Assembly: GCA_965116785.1 (NCBI GenBank)
Contig: OZ220731.1
Location: forward strand, 806,001 to 870,000
Reading direction: 5' to 3'
Source: Bin87 sp965116785
GTDB lineage: Bacteria > Chloroflexota > Dehalococcoidia > Lucifugimonadales > UBA3495
Length of the DNA stretch: 64,000 nucleotides
Shown here: one piece after another, positions 25,413-34,399 of the stretch
How the letters are laid out: each line of letters starts with the position of its first letter
How positions within the stretch are numbered: position 1 is the first letter of the stretch
Position numbers and translations under genes: made by a program
Notes under the pieces: model-generated
What the model saw: only the letters and a program-made list of their open reading frames with translations
Database searches by the model: none
Told to the model about the DNA's origin: nothing

Positions 25413-27854
25413 GTGGCAACGGCTACGGGAATCGAACCGGCGGACAGGGCGGATTTGGCCGATTGGGTGAGGGGGCGCATACGTGACGCAATGGTCAAGG
25501 CCGGTATCGCCGGCGAATACAACGATCGAAACGGCACCCTGACTGATAACGCGAGGGTCGTGCTGCATCGCCGCTACCTTTCCAAGGACCGCGAGGGGAA
25601 CGTACTGGAAGACCCGGAAGGGATGTTCCGCCGGGTGGCGCACAATCTGTCCCTGTCTGAGTTGGAATATGGCGCGACCGAAGCGGCGCGCGCGGCGGTG
25701 GAGGATCAGTTCTACCGGGTGATGCGGCGACTGGAATTCCTGCCCAACTCGCCGACTTTGATGAACGCCGGTCGTGAACTGCAGCAGCTTTCGGCTTGCT
25801 TTGTGCTGCCGGTGGAGGATTCGCTGGACTCCATATTCACCAAGGTGAAGGAAACCGCCCTGATCCACAAGAGCGGCGGCGGGACGGGCTTCGCCTTTTC
25901 GCGGCTTCGTCCGGAGGGCGATGTCGTCGGATCCACCGGAGGTGTGGCTTCGGGACCCGTGAGCTTCATCAACGCCTTCGATGCCGCGACCGACGTGGTC
26001 AAGCAGGGCGGCACTCGCAGGGGCGCGAACATGGGGATCCTGCACGTGACGCACCCCGACGTGCTGCGGTTCATCAGGTCCAAAGAGGACGGAACCCACC
26101 TGAGCAACTTCAACATCTCGGTGGCCGTTACCGAGGACTTCATGGTAAAGGCGGAAAGGGGCGAGGACTACGATCTCGTGAATCCGCGCACCGGGCAGGT
26201 TTCGGGGCAGCTCAATGCCGGTGAAGTTTTCCAGCAGATGACGGAGCTGGCCTGGCGCACGGGCGACCCCGGCATCGTATTCCTGGACCGTATCAACCGC
26301 GACAACCCCAACCCGCAGTTGGGAGACATCGAGTCGACCAACCCGTGCGGAGAGCAGCCGCTGCTGCCGTACGAATCGTGCAACCTGGGCTCGCTGAACC
26401 TGGCCCGTATGGTCCGCTACACAGCGGACGACGTGCTCGTCGACTGGGATCGGATGAGCGAAGTGATCACGACGGCAGTGCACATGCTGGACTGCGTGAT
26501 CGACATGAACGACTACCCGATCCAGGAAATCGCTGAGATGAGCCGGCGGACACGCCGCATCGGTCTGGGCGTCATGGGGTGGTCGGACCTGCTGATCCAG
26601 ATGGGCGTGCGCTACGACAGCGTGGAAGCCCTGGAACTGGCCCGCGAGGTGATGAAGTTCATCCAGGAAGAAACCTACCGGGCGTCGTGCGACTTGGCGG
26701 AGTCCCGCGGTCCGTTCCCGGAGTGGCACAATAGCGCGTACAACGCGGGACCGGCTTCCGTCCCGATGCGGAATTCGGCGCCGGTGACGATCGCGCCCAC
26801 CGGAACCATCAGCATCATCGCCGGGGCATCCAGCGGGATTGAGCCGCTATTCGCCCTGTCCTACGTGCGCAACGTGATGGACAACACGCGGCTGGTGGAG
26901 GGCAACTCCTTCCTGGAGGCCGTCGCGCGCCACGAAGGGTTTTACACCCCGGAACTGATGGAACAGCTTGCTGGCGTCGGTTCGCTCGAAGACTTGGACG
27001 TGCCGGGATGGGTTAAGGACGTGTTCCGAGTGTCCCACGACATCGATCCCCGGTGGCACGTGCGGATGCAGGCGGCGTTCCAGGAATACACGGACAACGC
27101 GGTGTCCAAGACTATCAACTTCCCGCACGACGCCACGGTGGAAGACGTTGCGGAAGCTTACCGGTCCGCCTACACCCTGGGCTGCAAGGGGATCACGGTT
27201 TACCGCGACGGCAGCAAATCCGAGCAGGTTCTGAGCACCGGTAACAGCGCGCAGGATTCGGAAGCCGATAGCCCGGCTGACGCGGATGATCCGGACGCGG
27301 TGAAGATCATCGGGCTCGGCCACCGGGTCCCGCGCCGTCGGCCGCGGCAGATTCACGGCATCACGGAACGGGTACGGACCGGACACGGCAACATGTACGT
27401 CACCGTGAACATGGACGCCGACGGGTTGCCCTTCGAGGTGTTCGGCGCCATGGGCAAGGCCGGCGGATGTGACGCCGCGTTGCTGGAAGCGGTATCGCGC
27501 CTGGTGTCGCTGGCGTTGCGGGCTGGAATCGAGCCCAGCGAGGTTACCCGGCAATTGCGCGGGATAACGTGCTGCCCGGCGTGGGACGACGGTGTACTGG
27601 TGGGATCCGGCCCCGATGCGGTCGCTCTGGTGCTGGACAGAATTGCCAACGGCGGTGATGCTCTGGACAGCGCGCCGGACGGCGTTCAGCTGAGCCTGGC
27701 CGGGGCGCCCACCGAGAACGGGACCAATGGCCATTCGCCAGCGCCGATGTATCCGACGGGGTTTTCCCAGCGCTGCCCGGAATGCAACGGCGGCGTGGTC
27801 AATCAGGAGGGTTGCCTCACCTGCTATTCATGCGGGTGGAACAAGTGCGAGTAA
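25413..27854 (+). CDS. nrdJ: Ribonucleotide reductase, class II, adenosylcobalamin-dependent
   Basis: An 813-residue class II reductase that makes deoxyribonucleotides with adenosylcobalamin and needs no oxygen-dependent radical subunit. Seen in order: LPNSPTLMNAGRELQQLSACF (substrate region with the first redox Cys), KSGGGTGFAFSRLRP, ESTNPCGEQPLLPYESCNLG with the thiyl Cys, PTGTISIIAG, a TSCPxD-like vitamin-B12 reductase region, and a C-terminal zinc ribbon CPEC...CYSCGWNKC typical of NrdJ. The GTG at 25413 follows GAGGGAGGT by 7 bases, preferred over upstream TTG. A TATAAT lies at 25384. It is followed by a terminator. Confidence 0.95.
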   Translation: MATATGIEPADRADLADWVRGRIRDAMVKAGIAGEYNDRNGTLTDNARVVLHRRYLSKDREGNVLEDPEGMFRRVAHNLSLSELEYGATEAARAAVEDQFYRVMRRLEFLPNSPTLMNAGRELQQLSACFVLPVEDSLDSIFTKVKETALIHKSGGGTGFAFSRLRPEGDVVGSTGGVASGPVSFINAFDAATDVVKQGGTRRGANMGILHVTHPDVLRFIRSKEDGTHLSNFNISVAVTEDFMVKAERGEDYDLVNPRTGQVSGQLNAGEVFQQMTELAWRTGDPGIVFLDRINRDNPNPQLGDIESTNPCGEQPLLPYESCNLGSLNLARMVRYTADDVLVDWDRMSEVITTAVHMLDCVIDMNDYPIQEIAEMSRRTRRIGLGVMGWSDLLIQMGVRYDSVEALELAREVMKFIQEETYRASCDLAESRGPFPEWHNSAYNAGPASVPMRNSAPVTIAPTGTISIIAGASSGIEPLFALSYVRNVMDNTRLVEGNSFLEAVARHEGFYTPELMEQLAGVGSLEDLDVPGWVKDVFRVSHDIDPRWHVRMQAAFQEYTDNAVSKTINFPHDATVEDVAEAYRSAYTLGCKGITVYRDGSKSEQVLSTGNSAQDSEADSPADADDPDAVKIIGLGHRVPRRRPRQIHGITERVRTGHGNMYVTVNMDADGLPFEVFGAMGKAGGCDAALLEAVSRLVSLALRAGIEPSEVTRQLRGITCCPAWDDGVLVGSGPDAVALVLDRIANGGDALDSAPDGVQLSLAGAPTENGTNGHSPAPMYPTGFSQRCPECNGGVVNQEGCLTCYSCGWNKCE

Positions 27855-27865
27855 ATCGTCTTCGG

Positions 27866-27890
27866 GGGCGGACAATCATCCGCCCTTTTT
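27866..27890 (+). terminator. Terminator after nrdJ; member of a small palindromic repeat
   Basis: Stem GGGCGGA / TCCGCCC, loop CAATCA, then TTTTT. Its sequence closely resembles the hairpin at 34345-34366, which suggests both derive from one interspersed palindrome. Confidence 0.85.
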
Positions 27891-27935
27891 GTCCTTTTAA
27901 TTTAGCCGCGCATAGCGGCGTGAAGGAGACGGTTT

Positions 27936-28244
27936 ATGTCGCCATCCCACCGAGGCAGGCGTTATTTGGTAGTCGAATTTGATGACTTTGATGCGGATTG
28001 GAAACGTGGAACATCTGAAGGCTGGATCAACCCCATGACAGATCCTGTCACATTGGCCGCAATTAAAGAAGCGGTCGCATACTCACCGTGGGCTGCAACA
28101 ACTGTGCCGGGTTGGCCGGAAAACATGCGAGCAATCGATTTCCCAAGGTCAGCGACACATCCGCTTGGCCGGCTGCGGATTACCTACGAAATCGTTGAAG
28201 ACGACGGTGAAGTGCACTTACTGAGAGTGCGCCACATCATCTAG
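27936..28244 (+). CDS. Small RelE/ParE-like protein, possible toxin
   Basis: A 102-residue protein whose C-terminal third (LGRLRITYEIVEDDGEVHLLRVRHI) has the strand pattern and closing RxxH-like motif of RelE/ParE superfamily proteins, which inhibit translation or gyrase. The N-terminal part is divergent and could not be matched. GAAGGAG lies 8 bases before the ATG. The gene converges on, and overlaps by 8 bases, a Panacea-domain gene, an antitoxin-associated family. Its codon use looks less GC-rich than nrdJ before it and pdxA after it, fitting horizontal acquisition. Toxin function is inference. Confidence 0.6.
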   Translation: MSPSHRGRRYLVVEFDDFDADWKRGTSEGWINPMTDPVTLAAIKEAVAYSPWAATTVPGWPENMRAIDFPRSATHPLGRLRITYEIVEDDGEVHLLRVRHII

Positions 28245-28773
28245 AAGCGCGACTATTTCGAATGTCGCGTGCACTCATTTGGGCTGACGCAACCCCCGCC
28301 AGCGAATAAGGTATCGGCTGCCCATCCTCGGTCGACAACCAACCGAATTCTTGGTGCGAGTATTGCTCGATGCCGGCCGCGTTGAAACCCGCGAAACGCG
28401 AAACTTGGGCTTCAAGGATTTCCCGCTCAGTAGGTTTCAGGCTTTCCAAGTCGGCGGTGCGAAGAGGTAACAGTCGATACTGTTGGTATGCCGCGCCTGA
28501 CGATCCGTATACGACCTCGACGTCGCCTTGACGTTCCATCTGTTCTCGCACTTCGTACCAATTTGCAGGGTGCGGGCCATGAGGGAAATGCAGATAAGTA
28601 GTGCCCGTAATAGGCTGGCCGCACTGAATGTAAGCGTCGCAATCCGCATAGTACAGAAGTTTTGCGAGTTTTTCGATCCCGAAATTAGGGTCGTCGATGG
28701 AAAGTTCACTTAGGTATAGGGCAGCCTCGATGAGCTTTCCCAAGTCTTGTTCGAAATGTTGTTGCCGATCCAT
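28237..28773 (-). CDS. Panacea-domain (DUF4065, SocA-like) protein, possible antitoxin
   Basis: A 178-residue protein with the DUF4065/Panacea core: KLAKLLYYADCDAYIQCGQPITGTTYLHFPHGP at about residues 39-71, the typical helix followed by the G-T-x-Y-x-H-x-P-H-G-P segment. Panacea proteins are promiscuous antitoxins paired with many unrelated toxins; the Caulobacter SocA is a proteolytic adaptor. The ATG at 28773 has AAGGG about 5 bases upstream. The neighbouring RelE-like gene lies tail to tail rather than in the usual co-directional operon, so pairing is not certain. Confidence 0.75.
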   Translation of the reverse strand: MDRQQHFEQDLGKLIEAALYLSELSIDDPNFGIEKLAKLLYYADCDAYIQCGQPITGTTYLHFPHGPHPANWYEVREQMERQGDVEVVYGSSGAAYQQYRLLPLRTADLESLKPTEREILEAQVSRFAGFNAAGIEQYSHQEFGWLSTEDGQPIPYSLAGVASAQMSARDIRNSRASR

Positions 28774-28892
28774 GGTTCCCTTCTCAGAGATCGTATTTTC
28801 CTGCCAGTATAGCAAACGAGATTCAGGACGGTGCACAGTCTTGAGTACGCTATTACCAGGTCGAAGTCGGATAGCGCAATCGGTGCGCGTGC

Positions 28893-28898
28893 TATAAT
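28893..28898 (+). promoter_or_regulatory. Probable extended -10 (TGC-TATAAT) for pdxA-proC
   Basis: TGC-TATAAT lies 49 bases before pdxA, between it and the divergent Panacea gene. No good -35 is seen at the expected spacing. Confidence 0.55.
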
Positions 28899-28946
28899 TT
28901 GCCGCCAATCGGAAAGGGGGGCCCGCACCGACGAGCGAGGCGTGAG

Positions 28947-29984
28947 ATGGTAACTGGTACGGAAAACGAAACGCGGCGACCGGCCATTGCGATCACCATG
29001 GGCGACCCTTGCGGGATCGGTCCGGAGGTGGTGGTCAAGGCGCTGGCGGATCCTCGCGTCTACGCCGCGTGCCGCCCGGTAGTGGTGGGCAACGTGCTCG
29101 CTATGGAAGAGGCCGCGCGCCTGACGGGGTTGGACACGCGCATCAATCAGACCGACGATCCCACCGTTGCCGGGGACGATCCCTCAGTTGTGGACGTGGT
29201 GGACATCGGGAACCTGAACCCCGAGGACATCACCGTGGGGCAGATCAGCATACCCTGCGGCAAGGCGGCCATGGAGTGGGTCAGCAAGGCGGGTCAGCTG
29301 GCGATGGCCGGCGTGGTCGACGGTCTGGCGACGGCGCCGCTGAACAAGGAAGCCGCTGCCTTGGCCGGATATGAGGCCATCGGGCACATGGAGCTGCTGC
29401 AGGAGCTTTCGGGCGCGAAAACTGTCGCCACGATGCTCATGGCAAAGAACCTGCGGGTCGTACACCTCACGACGCACCGGTCATTGCGAGTAGCTTGCGA
29501 CTACGTGAAGAAGGACCGCATCCTTGATTACCTGCGGCTGACCGACGACAACTTCCGTAAGTGGGGATTCGCGAACCCCCGGATCGGCGTGGCCGCGTTG
29601 AACCCGCACGGCAGCGACGGTGGGTTGTTGGGGAGCGAGGAAGCGGAAGAGATTGCGCCGGCAGTGCAAGAAGCGCAGGCCGAAGGGATCAACGCCATCG
29701 GACCGGTGCCTGCGGATATCATCTTCCACCAGGCGATCCAGGACCGGTATGACGTAGCCCTGTGCATGTACCACGATCAAGGGCACATTCCGGTCAAGGT
29801 GTACGGCTTCGAGGAGAGCATCACTGCGAACCTGGGTTTGCCGTTCGTTCGGACCTCTGTCGACCACGGCACGGCGTTCGACATCGCGGGAAAAAACCTG
29901 GCGGACCACACTTCAATGGTCGAATCGATCCGGATGGCCGTGGCCTTCGCGCGCGGCGATGGAATCACCGATTCGTGGGACTAG
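28947..29984 (+). CDS. pdxA: 4-hydroxythreonine-4-phosphate dehydrogenase family protein
   Basis: A 345-residue PdxA-family protein: ITMGDPCGIGPEVVVKAL near the start, TAPLNKEA, a metal-binding region GYEAIGHMELL, LNPHGSDGGLLGSEE, and YHDQGHIPVKV with the conserved His. PdxA makes the pyridoxal phosphate precursor 3-amino-1-hydroxyacetone phosphate; PdxA2 paralogues act on hydroxy acids such as 4-hydroxy-tetrahydrodipicolinate-like or threonate phosphate substrates. No other pdx gene is present, so the exact substrate is not fixed. The ATG at 28947 has GCGAGG upstream. ProC starts 4 bases after the stop. Confidence 0.9.
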   Translation: MVTGTENETRRPAIAITMGDPCGIGPEVVVKALADPRVYAACRPVVVGNVLAMEEAARLTGLDTRINQTDDPTVAGDDPSVVDVVDIGNLNPEDITVGQISIPCGKAAMEWVSKAGQLAMAGVVDGLATAPLNKEAAALAGYEAIGHMELLQELSGAKTVATMLMAKNLRVVHLTTHRSLRVACDYVKKDRILDYLRLTDDNFRKWGFANPRIGVAALNPHGSDGGLLGSEEAEEIAPAVQEAQAEGINAIGPVPADIIFHQAIQDRYDVALCMYHDQGHIPVKVYGFEESITANLGLPFVRTSVDHGTAFDIAGKNLADHTSMVESIRMAVAFARGDGITDSWD

Positions 29985-29988
29985 GACA

Positions 29989-30792
29989 ATGAACATCGGG
30001 TTCATCGGCGGCGGAACGATGGCCGAGGCCATCCTCGGCGGCATGCTCAACGCCGGCGTTGCCGATGCCGGCGACGTGATGGTTGGGGAGCCGGTGCCCG
30101 CCCGGCGAGACTACCTGGCCGAGAGGTACGGAGTGGCGGTGTCGGGCGAAAACGGCGCCGTGATCAGCGTGTCAGAGCTGATCACCCTGGCGGTGAAGCC
30201 GCAGGACCTCCCGAAGGTTTACGCCGACATCGGCGGCGCGCTCGGCGCCGGGACGTCGCTCATGTCCATTGTGGCCGGCGCCACCATGACTTCGCTGGCC
30301 AACGGGATGAAGCACGACGGGATCATACGTGTGATGCCGAATACGCCGGCGCAAATCGGCGAAGGTATGACGATGTGGACCTGCGCTCCCTCGGTGAGCG
30401 AGGCGCATCGGGAAGCCACCGACGCCATGCTTTCCACGATCGGCGATTCGATATACGTCGACGATGAGAAATATCTTGATATGGCTACAGCCCTCAGCGC
30501 CAGCGGGCCGGCGTACGTTTTCCTGATAGTCGAAGCGCTGATCGACGCCGGCGTTTACGTGGGACTGCCCCGCGACGTGTCGCGCAGACTTGCGTTGCAG
30601 ACCGTCAAAGGCAGCGTGCAGCTGGTTTCTGAAACTGGACGCCACCCGGGTGAACTCAAAGACATGGTCACGTCGCCCGGTGGCACCACAGCGGAAGGCT
30701 TGCAGGCCCTGGAACGCGCCGGGGTGCCGGCGGCGCTGGTCGATGCGGTGAATGCCGCGTATCTGAAATCCGTGCGGCTGGGCCAGAGCTAA
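29989..30792 (+). CDS. proC: Pyrroline-5-carboxylate reductase
   Basis: A 267-residue ProC of normal length. The N-terminal NAD(P) motif is IGFIGGGTMAEAILGG, followed by LAVKPQDLP, RVMPNTPAQIGEGMT and the C-terminal signature SPGGTTAEGLQALERAG. It reduces pyrroline-5-carboxylate to proline in the cytoplasm. It starts 4 bases after pdxA and is probably co-transcribed with it and with YggT 28 bases downstream, a common genome neighbour of proC. Confidence 0.95.
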   Translation: MNIGFIGGGTMAEAILGGMLNAGVADAGDVMVGEPVPARRDYLAERYGVAVSGENGAVISVSELITLAVKPQDLPKVYADIGGALGAGTSLMSIVAGATMTSLANGMKHDGIIRVMPNTPAQIGEGMTMWTCAPSVSEAHREATDAMLSTIGDSIYVDDEKYLDMATALSASGPAYVFLIVEALIDAGVYVGLPRDVSRRLALQTVKGSVQLVSETGRHPGELKDMVTSPGGTTAEGLQALERAGVPAALVDAVNAAYLKSVRLGQS

Positions 30793-30820
30793 GCCCAGTC
30801 GGATAGTCGGCGATCCTCCC

Positions 30821-31096
30821 ATGCTCCAACTGATCAGCCTATTCATCACGCTGTGCTACTTGTTGCTGCTGGCCCGCATCATCCTGGGCTTTGTGGTGCA
30901 GTTCATGTCGACGCAAGGGAACGCGGCGCCCGAGATACTGGTTCGCCTGTATGATGTGGTTTTTTCGCTGACAGAACCGGTGCTGGGGCCGATCCGCCGC
31001 ATGTTGCCGCAGACCGGCATGATCGATTTCAGCCCGTTGGTGGTGATGATAGTGCTGGTGGTGGTCCAATACGCCCTGAGAGCATTGTTAGCTTAG
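30821..31096 (+). CDS. YggT family membrane protein
   Basis: A 91-residue protein with two hydrophobic helices (LISLFITLCYLLLLARIILGF; LVVMIVLVVVQYALRALL) and the YggT loop TEPVLGPIRRMLPQTGMIDFSPL. Family members are small integral membrane proteins linked to osmotic or cell-division functions and often adjoin proC, as here. The family assignment is clear; the biochemical role is unknown. Confidence 0.9.
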   Translation: MLQLISLFITLCYLLLLARIILGFVVQFMSTQGNAAPEILVRLYDVVFSLTEPVLGPIRRMLPQTGMIDFSPLVVMIVLVVVQYALRALLA

Positions 31097-31138
31097 GGTC
31101 AGACCCAGTCCCGTGATCGGGTGGGGAGGAGAGCGCTG

Positions 31139-31786
31139 GTGTCCGATTCAACGTCGCGGTCGCAGCGCAGTTTCTGGACGGCGGGGGGGCTCCGACCGGC
31201 AGACTTGGAGCGCCTGCGATCGGCGTACGCCGACGAATTGCCGGATACCACGGGCGTGTCGCCTAGCTTGGTAATCCTCTGCGGGTTGCCCGGTACGGGA
31301 AAGTCCCACTTTTCGCGCGAGTTGGTTCGCCGGGCGCCTTTCGTATGGCTCAACAGCGACCGGACCCGCAAGCTGCTGGTGGACAGGCCAATTTACAGCC
31401 GCCGCGAGCACCGGCGGGTGTTTTCCGCGATGCACGTGCTCACCCGAGGCTACCTGAGGGACGGTTACTCGGTGGTATTCGATGCCACCAATCTCAATGA
31501 GAACGTGCGGCGGCCGCTGTATGAATCCGCAAATGAGGTCGGTGTCCAACCGTTGATCATCCGGTTCACCGCACCGTCGGATCTAGTGTATCGGCGCCTG
31601 ACGGACCGGGCTGATGGTGTGGGAGAGGCCTCGCAGAGTGACGCGACCTGGGACGTGTACTCACGGATGGCCGTTGCCGACCAACCCGTGCCGCGCCCGC
31701 ACCTGCTGGTTGGTGGTCCGGAGGATATGGAGTCCGTCATGCGGGAGGCCCTGCGACAGACGGGTTGTGCTCCGGTTGTGCCGTAG
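31139..31786 (+). CDS. P-loop kinase-like ATP-binding protein (AAA_33 type)
   Basis: A 215-residue protein with Walker A GLPGTGKSHF (about residue 49), a Walker B-like VVFDATNLNENVRRP and RFTAPSDLVYRRL, the layout of small kinases related to polynucleotide and zeta-type kinases. Substrate is unknown. The start is GTG at 31139 with GGGGAGGAG 7 bases upstream; an earlier GTG at 31121 would place the ribosome site inside the gene. No antitoxin partner is adjacent, so a zeta-toxin role is unsupported. It lies between yggT and pepA. Confidence 0.75.
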   Translation: MSDSTSRSQRSFWTAGGLRPADLERLRSAYADELPDTTGVSPSLVILCGLPGTGKSHFSRELVRRAPFVWLNSDRTRKLLVDRPIYSRREHRRVFSAMHVLTRGYLRDGYSVVFDATNLNENVRRPLYESANEVGVQPLIIRFTAPSDLVYRRLTDRADGVGEASQSDATWDVYSRMAVADQPVPRPHLLVGGPEDMESVMREALRQTGCAPVVP

Positions 31787-31846
31787 TCAGGCCGTCGGCA
31801 TAATCGCGCCAGCAACGGCGAAGAACCCGATTTCAGGAGAAGCAGC

Positions 31847-33391
31847 ATGGGAGCGACGATCAAGGTTACGGCCGGGGACGCGACGGAGTTCGCGACGCCG
31901 GTGCTGGTGGTGAATCTGTTTCAGGGTGTGACGCGGCCCGGTGGTGGTACAGGCGCCGTGGACCGCGCATTGGACGGTGCGATTTCTCAGCTGATCGCCG
32001 ACGGAGAGATCAAGGGCAAGCTGGGCGAACTGACGCTCATACACACGATGAACCGGATCCCGGCGAAGCGGGTGGTGGTGGCCGGGTTGGGGAAGTCTCA
32101 GGATTTCGATACCGGAGCGGTGCGTCGGGTCAGCGGCGACGTGTCCCGTTTCCTGCGACGGAGGGGCATCACCGAGTACGCGACCATTGCGCACGGCGCC
32201 GGCATCGGCGGGCTCAATGCGTCAGGGTCGGCGCAGGCCATCGCGGAAGGCACGCTGCTGGGGCTGTACAAGTTTGACACCTACCGCAGTAATGGAAATG
32301 GCGCCAACGGCGATGAGGACGTGGACGGCCGCAATGGTGCGGTCCAGGTGGTGACCATAGTGGAGCGGGATGCGGAGACGGTCAGCGACCTGACGGCGGG
32401 CGTATCCGTGGGGACGGTGCTTGCGGAGTCGACGATAATTGCCCGTGACCTGGTGAACCACCCTGCCAATGTGATGACGCCGACGAAGATGGCCGATTGC
32501 GCCCGTGAGGTCGCGGAGTCGGTGGGCCTTGAACTGGACATAATGGACCGGGACCGGATGCGTGAGCATGGCATGGGCGCGTTTCTGGGCGTGGCCCAGG
32601 GGAGCGAGGAGCCGCCCAAGCTGATCGTCATGACCTACCGGGGCGACCCGGGCAACCCGGAGAATAACCTTGGGCTGGTGGGTAAGGGCATCACGTTTGA
32701 CACCGGAGGCATCTCGTTGAAACCGGCGGCTAACATGGAGGCGATGAAGGGCGACATGGCCGGCGGGGCTTCGGTGATTGCCGCGATGAACGCCATTGGG
32801 ACGTTGAAGCCGCGGGTCAACGTGACCGGCCTGATTGCTGCGACAGAAAACATGCCCGGAGGGCGGGCGCAGCGCCCCGGTGACGTTGTCACCGCGATGA
32901 ACGGCAAGACCATCGAGGTGATCAATACGGATGCGGAGGGCCGGTTGGTACTGGCCGATGCGATGTGTTACGCGCGCAGCCTGGGGATCACCCGCCTGGT
33001 GGACGTTGCGACGCTCACCGGAGCCATAGTTGTGACGCTTGGAAAGGCTTGCACCGGCATGATGGGCAACTCCAGCAGGTTGGCCAAGGACGTTGGGACT
33101 GCCGGCGAGCGCAGCGGCGAACGCTTCTGGGAACTGCCCATGCTCGAAGACTACCGGGAATTGATCCGTTCCGACGTGGCTGACATGAAGAACTCGGGCG
33201 GGCGACAGGCCGGCTCCATAACCGCGGCGATGCTGCTGCGGGAGTTCGCGGAGGACGCGGAATGGGTCCACCTGGACATTGCCGGCACGTCGACAGCTTC
33301 CAGCAGCAAGGGTCACCTGGTGAAGGGGGCCACCGGTGTGCCGACGCTGACGCTGGCGCAGTTGGCGATGAACCTGGCAAATGGGCACTGA
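31847..33391 (+). CDS. pepA: Leucyl aminopeptidase (M17)
   Basis: A 514-residue M17 metallopeptidase. The C-terminal catalytic half is canonical: GKGITFDTGGISLKP with the active-site Lys and Asp, and NTDAEGRLVLADA with metal ligands; ATENMPGGRAQRPGDV precedes it. The N-terminal half is the usual variable macro-like domain, with a Gly/Asn-rich insert (SNGNGANGDEDVDG) at about residue 150. It removes N-terminal residues from peptides as a hexamer with two metal ions per subunit. No signal peptide is seen. Confidence 0.95.
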   Translation: MGATIKVTAGDATEFATPVLVVNLFQGVTRPGGGTGAVDRALDGAISQLIADGEIKGKLGELTLIHTMNRIPAKRVVVAGLGKSQDFDTGAVRRVSGDVSRFLRRRGITEYATIAHGAGIGGLNASGSAQAIAEGTLLGLYKFDTYRSNGNGANGDEDVDGRNGAVQVVTIVERDAETVSDLTAGVSVGTVLAESTIIARDLVNHPANVMTPTKMADCAREVAESVGLELDIMDRDRMREHGMGAFLGVAQGSEEPPKLIVMTYRGDPGNPENNLGLVGKGITFDTGGISLKPAANMEAMKGDMAGGASVIAAMNAIGTLKPRVNVTGLIAATENMPGGRAQRPGDVVTAMNGKTIEVINTDAEGRLVLADAMCYARSLGITRLVDVATLTGAIVVTLGKACTGMMGNSSRLAKDVGTAGERSGERFWELPMLEDYRELIRSDVADMKNSGGRQAGSITAAMLLREFAEDAEWVHLDIAGTSTASSSKGHLVKGATGVPTLTLAQLAMNLANGH

Positions 33392-33448
33392 AGCGACCGA
33401 TCAGGATAGTCGTGTCGCGGGAAACGACACACGCAAAGGAGGCCCACG

Positions 33449-34318
33449 ATGGCAACGGTAGGCAGCGGCGATTTCATCTACGAGGTCGTGGACAATTGGG
33501 CGAAGACACCGGACGGATGGAACATCGGGCAAGCGGAGCCGGCGTGTGATTCTCAAGACCGGGTGTACGTTTTCAACCGTGGCGACCACCCGTTGATGGT
33601 GTTCGACCGCGACGGCAATTTCCAGGGTGAGTGGGGCCGCGAGTACCTGACGGACGCCCACGGGATCTACATCAGCGGCGAGGACCACATCTATCTCCCA
33701 GTGCGAGAGTCCCACGCCATCGTCAAGTGCACGTTGGACGGCAAACCCCTGATGACCATGGGGGTCTGGGACGCGCCCTCGGATACGGGCGGAGCGCGGC
33801 CGGATGGCACGATGTGGAAAGCGGCCGGCCCGTTCAACCGTTGCACGGACATCGCGCTGGCGCCCAACGGCGACCTTTTCGTTTCGGATGGCTACGCCAA
33901 CAGCCGCGTGCACAAGTTCTCGCCCGACGGCAGGCTGTTGCACTCGTGGGGCCGGCCCGGCAAGCGCGGGCCCGGCGAGTTTCACATCCCCCACGGCATC
34001 TGGGTGCACTGGGACGGCCGGGTCATGGTGTGCGACCGGGAAAACAACCGCATTCAGCTGTTCACCGGCGACGGGCAATACCTGGGCATGTGGACCGACC
34101 TGGCCCGGCCGTGCGACATCTTTGTTGACCACGACGGCATCGCCTACGTGGTGGAACTGGACGGGTTCATGACGATCCTCAACATGGACGGCGACGTTCT
34201 GGCGAAGGTGGATATCGGCGGGGCCGGCGGCCATGCCGTATGGGCCGACTCCCGCGGCGACCTGTACGTCGGCCACAACCAGGAGGGCCGACGACTGGTC
34301 AAGCTGGTGCGTCAATAG
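33449..34318 (+). CDS. NHL-repeat beta-propeller protein
   Basis: A 289-residue six-bladed propeller built of NHL-type repeats, each with a D-x-D-G or N-G-D turn: DSQDRVYVFNRGDHPLMVFD, APNGDLFVSDGYANSRVHKF, HWDGRVMVCDRENNRIQLF and DHDGIAYVVELDG. Similar to peptidyl-alpha-hydroxyglycine lyase-like proteins, it may bind metals or act as a lyase, but no catalytic set is certain. There is no signal peptide. AAGGAGG precedes the ATG. A palindromic terminator follows. Confidence 0.85.
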   Translation: MATVGSGDFIYEVVDNWAKTPDGWNIGQAEPACDSQDRVYVFNRGDHPLMVFDRDGNFQGEWGREYLTDAHGIYISGEDHIYLPVRESHAIVKCTLDGKPLMTMGVWDAPSDTGGARPDGTMWKAAGPFNRCTDIALAPNGDLFVSDGYANSRVHKFSPDGRLLHSWGRPGKRGPGEFHIPHGIWVHWDGRVMVCDRENNRIQLFTGDGQYLGMWTDLARPCDIFVDHDGIAYVVELDGFMTILNMDGDVLAKVDIGGAGGHAVWADSRGDLYVGHNQEGRRLVKLVRQ

Positions 34319-34344
34319 CCCAGGGACGGGCGAACCATTCATCA

Positions 34345-34375
34345 GGGGCGGATATTCATCCGCCCCTACGATTTT
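34345..34375 (+). terminator. Palindromic terminator after the NHL gene (interspersed repeat)
   Basis: A perfect 9-bp stem GGGGCGGAT / ATCCGCCCC with loop ATTC is followed by TACGATTTTT. It shares most of its sequence with the terminator at 27866. Confidence 0.8.
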
Positions 34376-34399
34376 TCGGTTCAGGTTACCGGCTTCGGA

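Noticed and set aside
31139..31786. P-loop kinase as a zeta toxin
   Set aside because: Similarity is only to the general kinase fold and there is no epsilon-like antitoxin beside it.
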